Origin: Mycolicibacterium helvum
GTDB taxonomy: Bacteria; Actinomycetota; Actinomycetes; Mycobacteriales; Mycobacteriaceae
NCBI RefSeq assembly: GCF_010731895.1
Contig: NZ_AP022596.1
Span: forward strand, 1,612,001 to 1,676,000
Direction of reading: 5' to 3'
Length of the DNA: 64,000 nucleotides
Part shown: positions 57,147 to 64,000 of the stretch, piece by piece
Position numbering within the stretch: the stretch's first letter is position 1
Layout: each line of letters begins with the position of its first letter
The notes under the pieces: generated by a model
What the model saw: the letters and a program-made list of their open reading frames with translations, nothing else
Database searches by the model: none
Told to the model about the DNA's origin: nothing
Made by a program: the position numbers and the translations under genes

Positions 57147-57164
57147 ATACGGTATTCTGGCTGC

Positions 57165-58643
57165 ATGCCATCGACGCAGCTCGACGCGATCATCGTCGGC
57201 GCAGGTTTCGCAGGAATCGGTGCGGCAATACAGCTCAAACGCCTGGGGTTCGACAATTTCGTCGTGCTGGACCGCGAGGACGACTTGGGCGGCACCTGGT
57301 ACGTCAACCACTACCCCGGGCTGACCGTCGACGTTCCGACCACCACGTACTCCTACTTCTTCGAACCGAACCCGAACTGGAACCGGCTGTTCTCCACCGG
57401 AGCCGAGATCAAGCAGTACGCCGACAATGTCGCCGACAAGTACGACGTGCGCCGCCACATCCGGTTCAACACGACGGTCGAGAGCGCCCGCTGGGACGAG
57501 GACGCCACGTTGTGGCGCGTCACGCTGGCCGATGGCGACACCTTGGCCGCGCGCTACCTGATCACCGCGACCGGGTTCCTGTCGCAGCCGTTCACCCCGG
57601 AGATCCCGGGTATCCACGCCTTCGAAGGCAAGATCATCCACACCGCCGACTGGGACGACGATTACCAGCCGGCGCACCGGAAGATCGGCATCATCGGCAC
57701 CGGCGCCACCGCCGTCCAGCTCATCCCAGAGCTGGCCAAGGATGCCGCCGAACTCACCGTGTATCAGCGCACCCCGATCTACGTGGTGCCCAAGGTCGAC
57801 ATCAAGTTCTCGGCCCGGGCCAAGCGGCTCTTTGCCCGAGTGCCGGCAACCCAGCGGGCTATCCGCTCGATCACCGACTGGCTGTACGAGTTCATGATCT
57901 CCGTCGGGGTGCTGCGCTATATCCCGCGAGTCACCATCGCCGCCGCCGACCTGGCCAAGATGTGGCGATTCGCCACCATTCGGGACAAGGAGCTGCGCGA
58001 AAAGCTCACCCCGGATTACGACTTCGGCTGCAAGCGGCCGACGTTTTCCAACAAGTACTATCGCGTGTTCACCAAGCCCAACGTCATCCTGCAGACCAGT
58101 GGCATCGACCACGTCGAGGCGGACGGCATCGTCGCCAACGACGGCACGAAGGCTGCCATCGACACCCTGGTGCTGGCGACCGGCTATGACATCTGGGAGG
58201 CCAACTTTCCGGCCTTCGAGGTGATCGGCCGCGACGGCCGCAACCTCGGAAAGTGGTGGCGGGACACCCGATTCCAGGCCTACCAGGGAGTCGCGGTGCC
58301 GTACTTCCCCAACTTCCTGAGCCTCGCCAGCCCCTACGCCTTCCTCGGGCTGAACTTCTTCAACTCGATGGAATACCAGATGCGGCATATGGACCGGATC
58401 TTCGGTGAGCTGAAGCGCCGTGGGGCAACCACATTCGAAGTCACCGAGGAAGCGAACACCCGTTATCTGGACCGGATGACCGAGTTACTCGGGGACACTT
58501 TGTTCACCCAAGGAAACTGCGCATCGGCGCGGTCGTACTATTTCAATCCCAGTGGTGAACCGACTCTGCTGCGGCCGATGTCCACGCGCAACGCGGTACG
58601 CGAGGCCTCGACCTACCCGGTGTCCGATTACCGCATCAGTTGA
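57165..58643 (+). CDS. Baeyer-Villiger-type flavin monooxygenase
   Basis: 492 residues. FAD motif VGAGFAGIGAA (residues ~11-21), BVMO fingerprint FEGKIIHTADW (FxGxxxHxxxW), NADPH motif GIIGTGATAVQ and the late ATGYDIW. Probably converts a ketone or aldehyde to an ester in the cytosol. Expression under the palindromic operator upstream. The 86-residue membrane protein lies 17 nt downstream. Confidence 0.93.
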   Translation: MPSTQLDAIIVGAGFAGIGAAIQLKRLGFDNFVVLDREDDLGGTWYVNHYPGLTVDVPTTTYSYFFEPNPNWNRLFSTGAEIKQYADNVADKYDVRRHIRFNTTVESARWDEDATLWRVTLADGDTLAARYLITATGFLSQPFTPEIPGIHAFEGKIIHTADWDDDYQPAHRKIGIIGTGATAVQLIPELAKDAAELTVYQRTPIYVVPKVDIKFSARAKRLFARVPATQRAIRSITDWLYEFMISVGVLRYIPRVTIAAADLAKMWRFATIRDKELREKLTPDYDFGCKRPTFSNKYYRVFTKPNVILQTSGIDHVEADGIVANDGTKAAIDTLVLATGYDIWEANFPAFEVIGRDGRNLGKWWRDTRFQAYQGVAVPYFPNFLSLASPYAFLGLNFFNSMEYQMRHMDRIFGELKRRGATTFEVTEEANTRYLDRMTELLGDTLFTQGNCASARSYYFNPSGEPTLLRPMSTRNAVREASTYPVSDYRIS

Positions 58644-58660
58644 ACCCTGAGAGGACGTCG

Positions 58661-58921
58661 ATGTCTGCAGAGCCGTTGATCAAGTTGACCGGGGTGGTCG
58701 TGGCCGTCACCGGGCTGTCGCACTTTGTGCGCCCCGAGCTGTTCGAATCGGCTACCAAGTCGGCGTTTCCGGACAACACCGTGGCGCACACCTACATCGA
58801 CGGCGGCATCGAGACCGCGATCGGGTTGGCGTTGGTTGCCCCCAAGACCCGCAAGCTGGCGCTGGCCGGGCTGCTGGCCTACGGCGCCTATCTGGGTGTC
58901 AACGTCGCTCGTAATCGCTGA
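58661..58921 (+). CDS. Small membrane protein (DoxX-like?)
   Basis: 86 residues from ATG 58661, with GAGAGG 6 nt upstream. Three hydrophobic stretches (IKLTGVVVAVTGLSHF, GIETAIGLALVA, ALAGLLAYGAYLGVNVA). LSHFVRPELFE resembles the DoxX/DoxD-like start. It follows the BVMO gene with a short gap, so it is likely co-expressed. Overlaps the convergent hydroxylase gene by 23 nt. Confidence 0.7.
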   Translation: MSAEPLIKLTGVVVAVTGLSHFVRPELFESATKSAFPDNTVAHTYIDGGIETAIGLALVAPKTRKLALAGLLAYGAYLGVNVARNR

Positions 58922-59828
58922 TCGGCGCCGCGCTATCGGCCTTGCCGAATTGGCAGGCCCCGCTGGCGCGGAAGGGTTCAGCTAGCTGCTGCAGGTAGGC
59001 CGCGGGATAGTGCGGTTTGGCCGCCATCCCAAGGTCGTCGGTACTGAACCGGCGTCCTGCGTCGTAGGCGTACGTGCGGTAGAGGTGATCCCAGATCAAG
59101 GTGAACAGACCGAAGTTCACATCACCCACGCCGGCCCACTTCAGGTGGTGGAATCGGTGCCCCTCGTTGAGGGCGAGCACGGATCGTAGCGGCCCGACGC
59201 GGTAGTCGACGTTGGCGTGTTGAAGCAGCAGCTGCACAGCCACACAGACCGACAGCGCCGATGCGACGTGGACCGGGAGCCCCAGCAGAATCAGGGGCAC
59301 CACTCCGGCGGCCATCTCGATCGTCTGATGCACCGGATGCTTCATCAATCCGTTGAGCCCATAGAACCGCCGGATGCTGTGGTGCACCGCATGCAGCCGC
59401 CACAACCAGCCGATCCGGTGGCTGGCCAAATGGACAGTGGTGATTCCGAAGTCCGCGATCAGAACCGCGAACAACAATTGCACGACGAACGGCCACCCCA
59501 CCGGCCACCACGAGTGAAACGGCATGACCGCGGCCAACAGCGGGATGACGGCAACGCTGGCCAGAATGAACGTTTCGTTGACGACGGCGTGGATCGTGTC
59601 CCGCCCCGCGTCCTCGAGCCCAGAGTTCCACTCGCGACGGTAGGGCAAGAGTCGCTCAGCGGCGAAAGAGCACGCGACGGCGGTGATGATGAGTGCCACC
59701 GCCCACAGTTCGCTGGCGTGGACGGCACCCAAGTAGGCAGCAGCACCATTGATTCCGATCAGCATGAAGGGCACATAGCCCCATCGAACAAGCATCGTCA
59801 TGGCAACTACCGTGGCCCACCACGGCAC
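58899..59828 (-). CDS. Fatty acid hydroxylase / sterol desaturase family membrane enzyme
   Basis: 309 residues, four to six membrane helices. Diiron His boxes in order: HLASH, HAVHHS, HQTIEM region and HRFHHL. Likely hydroxylates or desaturates a membrane lipid. ATG at 59828 precedes the first helix; Met-rich run allows alternative start. Co-directional with the AraC gene (28 nt upstream), which could regulate it. Confidence 0.9.
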   Translation of the reverse strand: MPWWATVVAMTMLVRWGYVPFMLIGINGAAAYLGAVHASELWAVALIITAVACSFAAERLLPYRREWNSGLEDAGRDTIHAVVNETFILASVAVIPLLAAVMPFHSWWPVGWPFVVQLLFAVLIADFGITTVHLASHRIGWLWRLHAVHHSIRRFYGLNGLMKHPVHQTIEMAAGVVPLILLGLPVHVASALSVCVAVQLLLQHANVDYRVGPLRSVLALNEGHRFHHLKWAGVGDVNFGLFTLIWDHLYRTYAYDAGRRFSTDDLGMAAKPHYPAAYLQQLAEPFRASGACQFGKADSAAPISDYERR

Positions 59829-59855
59829 CGCGCTGCTTGTATGGATCGATCGTCT

Positions 59856-60626
59856 TCAAGCCCAGACGAGCTGCCCGCTGGCCTGACTGGGCGACAGGCC
59901 GAACATCTCGTGGCACACCCGATTGGCGTGTGCACTGTCGGTGAATCCCGCCGCATGGGCGGCGTCGGTCAGTGAGGCACCGGATCGCAGCGCGTCGATC
60001 GCCAGTCGCAGCCGCGCCCACCGCACATAGGTGGGGAACGACTGCCCCACGTGATCACGGAAGAGGCGGCTGAGCCGGCTTGGTGACAGCGCGACGCCGA
60101 CGGCGACGTCCCCGAGCGTCACCGGTTCGGGCAGCCGCTGCGATATCAGCTCCACCGCCGCACGCACACTCGGGTGCCAATTGCCTTCCCCCAGTTCCGG
60201 TGTGGCCGCATGCGTCTCCTTCAGCTTGGCGAGAAGCGTTGCCGGATCCGGCAATTCGGTCTCGGTCCAATCATCGAGCGCCTCGCCGGCCGCAAACCAC
60301 GTCCGGACGTCGTCGGTGACGTCGACCATCGTGCTGAGCTGCCTGCCGACAACCGTTCGCGGATCCACGAACAACAAGAAGCCAGAACACGGTTCGACGA
60401 TACGGATGGAGTGGCTGCAGCCCGACGGTATGACCGCCCCAGAGCCGACCCATTGGCGACCTTGCGCGTCAGTGAGTTCGAACGAACCCGACCAGGCCCG
60501 AATCAGTTGGGTAGCCACATGGTGGTGCCCGCGCGCGTACGCCAGTGATCCGAAATAGCACAGGGCACCATCATCGACAGCCAGTGCTCCTGACCAGGGC
60601 ATCGAGTGAGATTGCTGCGCGCACAT
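59856..60626 (-). CDS. AraC-family transcriptional regulator
   Basis: 256 residues from ATG 60626; a start at 60644 is also possible. N-terminal cupin-like sensor (GHHHVATQLIRAWSG, GAVIPSGCSHSIRI). C-terminal double helix-turn-helix: TLGDVAVGVALSPSRLSRLF and SLTDAAHAAGFTDSAHANRV. Divergent from the APC permease (about 220 bp between), with the desaturase-like gene downstream as a likely target. Confidence 0.92.
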   Translation of the reverse strand: MCAQQSHSMPWSGALAVDDGALCYFGSLAYARGHHHVATQLIRAWSGSFELTDAQGRQWVGSGAVIPSGCSHSIRIVEPCSGFLLFVDPRTVVGRQLSTMVDVTDDVRTWFAAGEALDDWTETELPDPATLLAKLKETHAATPELGEGNWHPSVRAAVELISQRLPEPVTLGDVAVGVALSPSRLSRLFRDHVGQSFPTYVRWARLRLAIDALRSGASLTDAAHAAGFTDSAHANRVCHEMFGLSPSQASGQLVWA

Positions 60627-60844
60627 GCACTCATTGTGGTGCATCCGCAAGGTCACAAATCCGACAAGTTTTACGATGACGTCAGATTTCTCGCTTACAT
60701 TGATTCCGCACGGCGACGCGTAGTCGTTGGTTGTGAGGATGCCACGCGAAATATGGGTCGGGGGACCGTGCCGGACCGGCGTGAGTGCGGGCAACTACAC
60801 GCACGCCGGTCCGCATTTCATGTTCGAGGCCTACTATCCCGCCG
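60627..60844. other. Divergent intergenic region, AraC gene and permease
   Basis: 218 bp, lower GC near 60640-60700 (GTTTTACGATGACGTCAGATTT). Probably holds the two promoters. Contains TGACGTCA, a perfect 8-bp palindrome at about 60676. No ORF supported. Confidence 0.45.
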
Positions 60845-62089
60845 GTGAACAGCCTCCAGCGACGCCTCGGCACCACCGACGCCGTGATCATCGGGCTCGG
60901 TTCGATGGTCGGGGCCGGGATCTTCGTCACGTTGGCCCCCGCGGCCGCGGCGGCCGGATCGTGGCTGCTGGTCGCGCTGGCACTTGCCGGAGCGGTCGCC
61001 TACTGCAACGCGATGTCCTCGGCGCGGCTGGCCGCCCGCTACCCACAATCGGGCGGCACCTATATCTACGGCCGGGAACGGCTCGGCGACTTCTATGGCT
61101 ACCTCGCGGGCTGGAGCTTCGTGGTCGGCAAGACCGCATCGTGTGCGGCGATGGCGCTGACGGTCGGGTTCTATGTGTGGCCCGCCTACGCGCACGCCGT
61201 GGCGGTCGCCGCGGTGCTGGCGCTGACCGTCGTCAACTACCGCGGTATCCAGAAGTCGGCGCTGCTGACCCGGATCATCGTCGCCGTCGTGCTCGCGGTG
61301 CTGGCCGCCGTGGTGGTGATCGTGGCGACCTCGGGCCGGGTCGACGCCGACCATCTGAGGCTCGGCGGTGGCAGTTTCCTCGGGGTGCTGCAGGCCGCCG
61401 GATTGCTGTTCTTCGCGTTCGCCGGCTATGCGCGCATCGCCACACTCGGCGAGGAGGTGCGCGACCCGGCCACGACCATCCCACGGGCCATCCCCGTCGC
61501 GCTCGGGCTCGCCCTCGTCGTCTATTCGGCCGTGGCCGTGACCGTGCTGGCGGTGCTGGGTCCGGACCGATTGGCCGCGGCCGCAGCACCATTGGCCGAT
61601 GCGGTGCGGGCCGCCGGGGCCGGCGGCTTCGAACCGGTGGTACGCATCGGCGCGGCGGTGGCAGCACTGGGCTCGCTGCTGTCGCTGATTCTAGGGGTCT
61701 CGCGGACCACCTTGGCGATGGCGCGGGATCAGCATCTGCCGACCGGGCTGGCGAAAGTGCATCCGCGCTTCGGTGTGCCGCACCGCGCCGAGGTGACGGT
61801 CGGCGCGGTGGTCGCCGCGCTGGCCGCAGTGGCCGATGTCCGTGGCGTGATCGGCTTTTCGTCGTTCGCGGTGCTGGTCTACTACGCGATCGCCAACGCC
61901 TCGGCCTGGACACTCGAGCCCAATCGATCCCCGGGTCGCTGCGCTCCTGCCCGCCGCCGGGTTATCCCCGCCATCGGACTGGCCGGCTGCGTAGCACTGG
62001 CGGTCGCGTTGCCCGTGCAGGCGGTGGTGTCCGGCGCGGGAGTGCTCGCGCTTGGCGCTCTGATCTACGTGGTCCGTCGGTTGCGATAA
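60845..62089 (+). CDS. APC-family amino acid permease
   Basis: 414 residues from GTG 60845. About 12 membrane segments; TM1 signature LGSMVGAGIFVTLAP is the APC substrate-binding helix break. GGTYIYGRERLG and AGYARIATLGEEVRDP (TM6 region) are conserved. Specificity cannot be fixed, possibly cationic or neutral amino acids. Upstream region is shared with the divergent AraC gene. Confidence 0.9.
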   Translation: MNSLQRRLGTTDAVIIGLGSMVGAGIFVTLAPAAAAAGSWLLVALALAGAVAYCNAMSSARLAARYPQSGGTYIYGRERLGDFYGYLAGWSFVVGKTASCAAMALTVGFYVWPAYAHAVAVAAVLALTVVNYRGIQKSALLTRIIVAVVLAVLAAVVVIVATSGRVDADHLRLGGGSFLGVLQAAGLLFFAFAGYARIATLGEEVRDPATTIPRAIPVALGLALVVYSAVAVTVLAVLGPDRLAAAAAPLADAVRAAGAGGFEPVVRIGAAVAALGSLLSLILGVSRTTLAMARDQHLPTGLAKVHPRFGVPHRAEVTVGAVVAALAAVADVRGVIGFSSFAVLVYYAIANASAWTLEPNRSPGRCAPARRRVIPAIGLAGCVALAVALPVQAVVSGAGVLALGALIYVVRRLR

Positions 62090-62226
62090 GCCTCGACCGC
62101 GGGGGCAGGGTCATGAAGATGTGCCGGCGCCGGTAGCCGCGGAACTGGGCCAGTCCGGGCGCGACGGCCGTCCAGTTCATCCGTCTAGCATGCGCGAGGC
62201 GCCTGGATGCGGTTGAGTTTCTGACC

Positions 62227-63483
62227 GTGATCCCGATGAGCTGGACGCCAGTTGACAGTCGCGCCGACGAGAAGTTCGTCGTCGCCCCGCACGAACGGCT
62301 GAGCTGGTCGCGGACGTTGGGCATCGGGGCCCAACACGTGGTGGCGATGTTCGGCGCCACCTTCCTGGTTCCCGTACTCACCGGCTTTCCACCCGCCACC
62401 ACACTGTTGTTCTCCGGTATCGGCACGCTGCTGTTCTTGGTGATCACCGGCAACCGACTGCCGAGCTACCTCGGCTCCAGCTTCTCGGTGATCGCCCCGG
62501 TGACGGCAGCGGTGGCCTCACATGGCGCCGGCAGCGCGCTGGGCGGGCTGATCGCAGTCGGTGTGCTGCTGATCCTCATCGGCGTGGCCGTGCACCTGGC
62601 CGGCACCCGCTGGATCGATATCGCGCTGCCCCCGGTCGTCACCGGCGCGATCGTCGCCCTGATCGGCTTCAACCTGGCGCCGGCCGCCAAGACGAATTTC
62701 GAAAAGGGCCCGGTCGTCGGCGTCGTCACGCTGGTGCTGCTGGTGGTGGTGCTGGCGTTCTTCCGCGGCATCGTCGGGCGGCTGGCCATCTTCTTGGCGG
62801 TGGTCACCGGTTATCTGCTCGCGCTGGCGCTCGGCGAGGTGGACACCTCGGGGATCGCCGCGGCCGGCTGGATCGGGCTGCCGCACTTCCAGACTCCGAC
62901 GCTGAACCTGTCGGTGCTGCCACTGTTCCTGCCCGCGGTGATCGCGCTCATCGCCGAGAACATCGGGCACGTGAAGTCGGTGGGGCAGATGACCGGAGTC
63001 GACACCGATCCGCTGACCGGCCGGGCGCTGGCCGCCGACGGTGTCGCGACGGTGCTGGCGGGTCTGGGCGGCGGGTCAGCGACCACCACCTACGCCGAGA
63101 ACATCGGGGTGATGGCCGCGACCCGCGTCTACTCCACCGCGGCGTACTGGGTGGCCGGTGCGACGGCGATCCTTCTGGCGTTGTGTCCCAAGGTCGGAGC
63201 GACGATCTCGGCGATCCCACCCGGCGTGCTCGGCGGTGCCACCATCGTGCTCTACGGGCTCGTCGGCGTGCTGGGTGTGCGGATCTGGCTGACCAACAAT
63301 GTCGACTTCAGCTTGCCGATCAACCAGATGACCGCCGCGATCGCGTTGATCATCGGGATCGCCGACTTCACCTGGAGCATCGGCGATCTCACGTTCACCG
63401 GTATCGCGCTGGGGTCGATCGCGGCGCTCGTCGTCTATCACGGCATGCGGGCGCTGGGGGTACTGCGGGGCGCGCGGTCATAG
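62227..63483 (+). CDS. NCS2-family uracil/xanthine permease
   Basis: 418 residues from GTG 62227; ATG 62236 is an equally good start. Fourteen membrane segments. SSFSVIAPV (TM3 substrate strand), ENIGHVKSVGQMTGVD with the conserved Glu (TM8), TTYAENIGVMAATRVYS (TM10 QH/NxG motif). Belongs to UraA/PyrP type; probably imports uracil by proton symport. Single gene, no pyr genes near. Confidence 0.92.
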   Translation: MIPMSWTPVDSRADEKFVVAPHERLSWSRTLGIGAQHVVAMFGATFLVPVLTGFPPATTLLFSGIGTLLFLVITGNRLPSYLGSSFSVIAPVTAAVASHGAGSALGGLIAVGVLLILIGVAVHLAGTRWIDIALPPVVTGAIVALIGFNLAPAAKTNFEKGPVVGVVTLVLLVVVLAFFRGIVGRLAIFLAVVTGYLLALALGEVDTSGIAAAGWIGLPHFQTPTLNLSVLPLFLPAVIALIAENIGHVKSVGQMTGVDTDPLTGRALAADGVATVLAGLGGGSATTTYAENIGVMAATRVYSTAAYWVAGATAILLALCPKVGATISAIPPGVLGGATIVLYGLVGVLGVRIWLTNNVDFSLPINQMTAAIALIIGIADFTWSIGDLTFTGIALGSIAALVVYHGMRALGVLRGARS

Positions 63484-63513
63484 CCGACCCGCGATCACGG
63501 CATCGAGTCCGAG

Positions 63514-64000
63514 TCACGACCCCACGATGAGGTGGCGGGTGCGGTCGTCGCGCAGCGGAATACCGTTGCGGCCGTCCATGTCCTGGGCATAGAGACCGAC
63601 CGAGAAAGCCACTCCCCCGCCGAGAATGCCCAACGCGGTCTTGTCGATGTGCTCAAGGGTGTCGGTGCTCTTGTGGTAGTTCGGATCGAATGGCGCGTCG
63701 GCGGTCCCGCCCCACAGCTTCTGCTGATCGACGGTCTTGTTCTCCTCGGCTCCGGAGAACAGTCCACCGGAGGGCACCCCGGCCTGGGTGAAGGCATCGT
63801 AGTCCGACCGGCCGTCGAATGACGTGTCCTGGGCGGTCTTTCCAGCCGATTTGAGATACGCGACCAAGGTCCGTTCAATACCCGCCGACCCTTCGGGCAC
63901 TCGCGGTATCCGGCCGGTGCGTCCCGGCGCCGTGGACTGGTCACCGTCATAGGTGAAGTAGCCGGGGTTGGGTGAGCCGATCATGTCGTAGTTGAGGTAC
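63514..64000 (-). CDS. lpqL: M28-type aminopeptidase lipoprotein (LpqL-like), C-terminal part
   Basis: The frame is open to the window edge; N-terminus is missing. Visible segment YLNYDMIGSPNPGYF is the M28 motif (Asp-Met-Ile-Gly) after the zinc site; EENKTVDQQKLWGG and DPNYHKSTDTLEHID contain the last zinc His. Family members are secreted lipid-anchored aminopeptidases, Rv0418 (lpqL) being the mycobacterial reference and expected here from gene order. The gene symbol is inferred from both. Confidence 0.8.
   Translation of the reverse strand, partial: YLNYDMIGSPNPGYFTYDGDQSTAPGRTGRIPRVPEGSAGIERTLVAYLKSAGKTAQDTSFDGRSDYDAFTQAGVPSGGLFSGAEENKTVDQQKLWGGTADAPFDPNYHKSTDTLEHIDKTALGILGGGVAFSVGLYAQDMDGRNGIPLRDDRTRHLIVGS

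Noticed and set aside
60676..60683. TGACGTCA palindrome as AraC operator
   Set aside because: An 8-bp palindrome is expected by chance in a window of this size and AraC proteins normally bind direct repeats.

Overview
The window is high-GC actinobacterial DNA and almost certainly from a Mycobacterium (Mycolicibacterium-type) chromosome. The evidence is a GroEL2/Hsp65 with the mycobacterial sequence and a Gly-Met rather than His-rich tail, a lone groEL without groES behind two CIRCE operators, DUF2563-like and VirR-like proteins, and a gene order that (from memory) tracks M. tuberculosis Rv0418-Rv0440 in pieces. Blocks that match that order: groEL2 (17.0-18.6 kb); SDR-moeA-psd-pssA-AAA ATPase (25.3-31.2 kb); LON-domain protein, carboxylate-amine ligase, sodC, virR, DUF3263, def, GNAT, xthA (40-46 kb); thiC-thiD-hydrolase (54-57 kb); and an LpqL-like peptidase at the right edge.

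Layout. 0-2.7 kb: end of a flavin monooxygenase and a prolyl oligopeptidase. 2.8-9.1 kb: a mosaic, duplicated array of DUF2563 proteins, long proteins with a shared N-terminal half and variable glycine-rich hydrophobic C-termini, and small 3-TM membrane proteins after each. This looks like an ESX/type VII polymorphic toxin-immunity locus and is the most novel part. 9.2-13.7 kb: minus-strand housekeeping and envelope genes (membrane protein, ppk2, secreted protein, PAP2, DinB, VOC). 13.7-15.9 kb: amidohydrolase, a coupled 38-codon ORF and a PNPOx-like protein. 15.9-17.0 kb: a DUF559 nuclease-like gene bracketed by inverted copies of a palindromic repeat. 18.8-25.3 kb: TetR/SDR divergon, cupin, helicase, M20 peptidase, SRPBCC, HAD. 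25.3-31.2 kb: molybdopterin and phosphatidylethanolamine synthesis plus a CDC48-like ATPase. 31.2-32.8 kb: SRPBCC, TetR and a gene remnant. 32.8-39.9 kb: a complete mrpA(B)CDEFG cation/proton antiporter operon with a translationally coupled methyltransferase. 40-46 kb: envelope/stress cluster. 47.3-51.9 kb: two tandem secreted, membrane-anchored paralogs and unknown proteins. 51.8-57.1 kb: MFS exporter, TPP riboswitch and thiCD. 57.1-64 kb: BVMO behind a perfect palindromic operator, fatty acid/sterol hydroxylase, AraC regulator, APC and NCS2 permeases, and LpqL-like peptidase (partial).

How they work together: many genes overlap by ATGA/GTGA, indicating translational coupling (mrp, thiCD, psd-pssA, SDR-moeA, def-GNAT, DUF2563-array protein). 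Regulatory signals readable in the DNA are two CIRCE boxes, a TPP riboswitch whose 3' P1 strand contains the thiC ribosome binding site, a TetR operator pair upstream of an SDR, and a bidirectional terminator after groEL2. No tRNA, rRNA, CRISPR array or transposase was seen.
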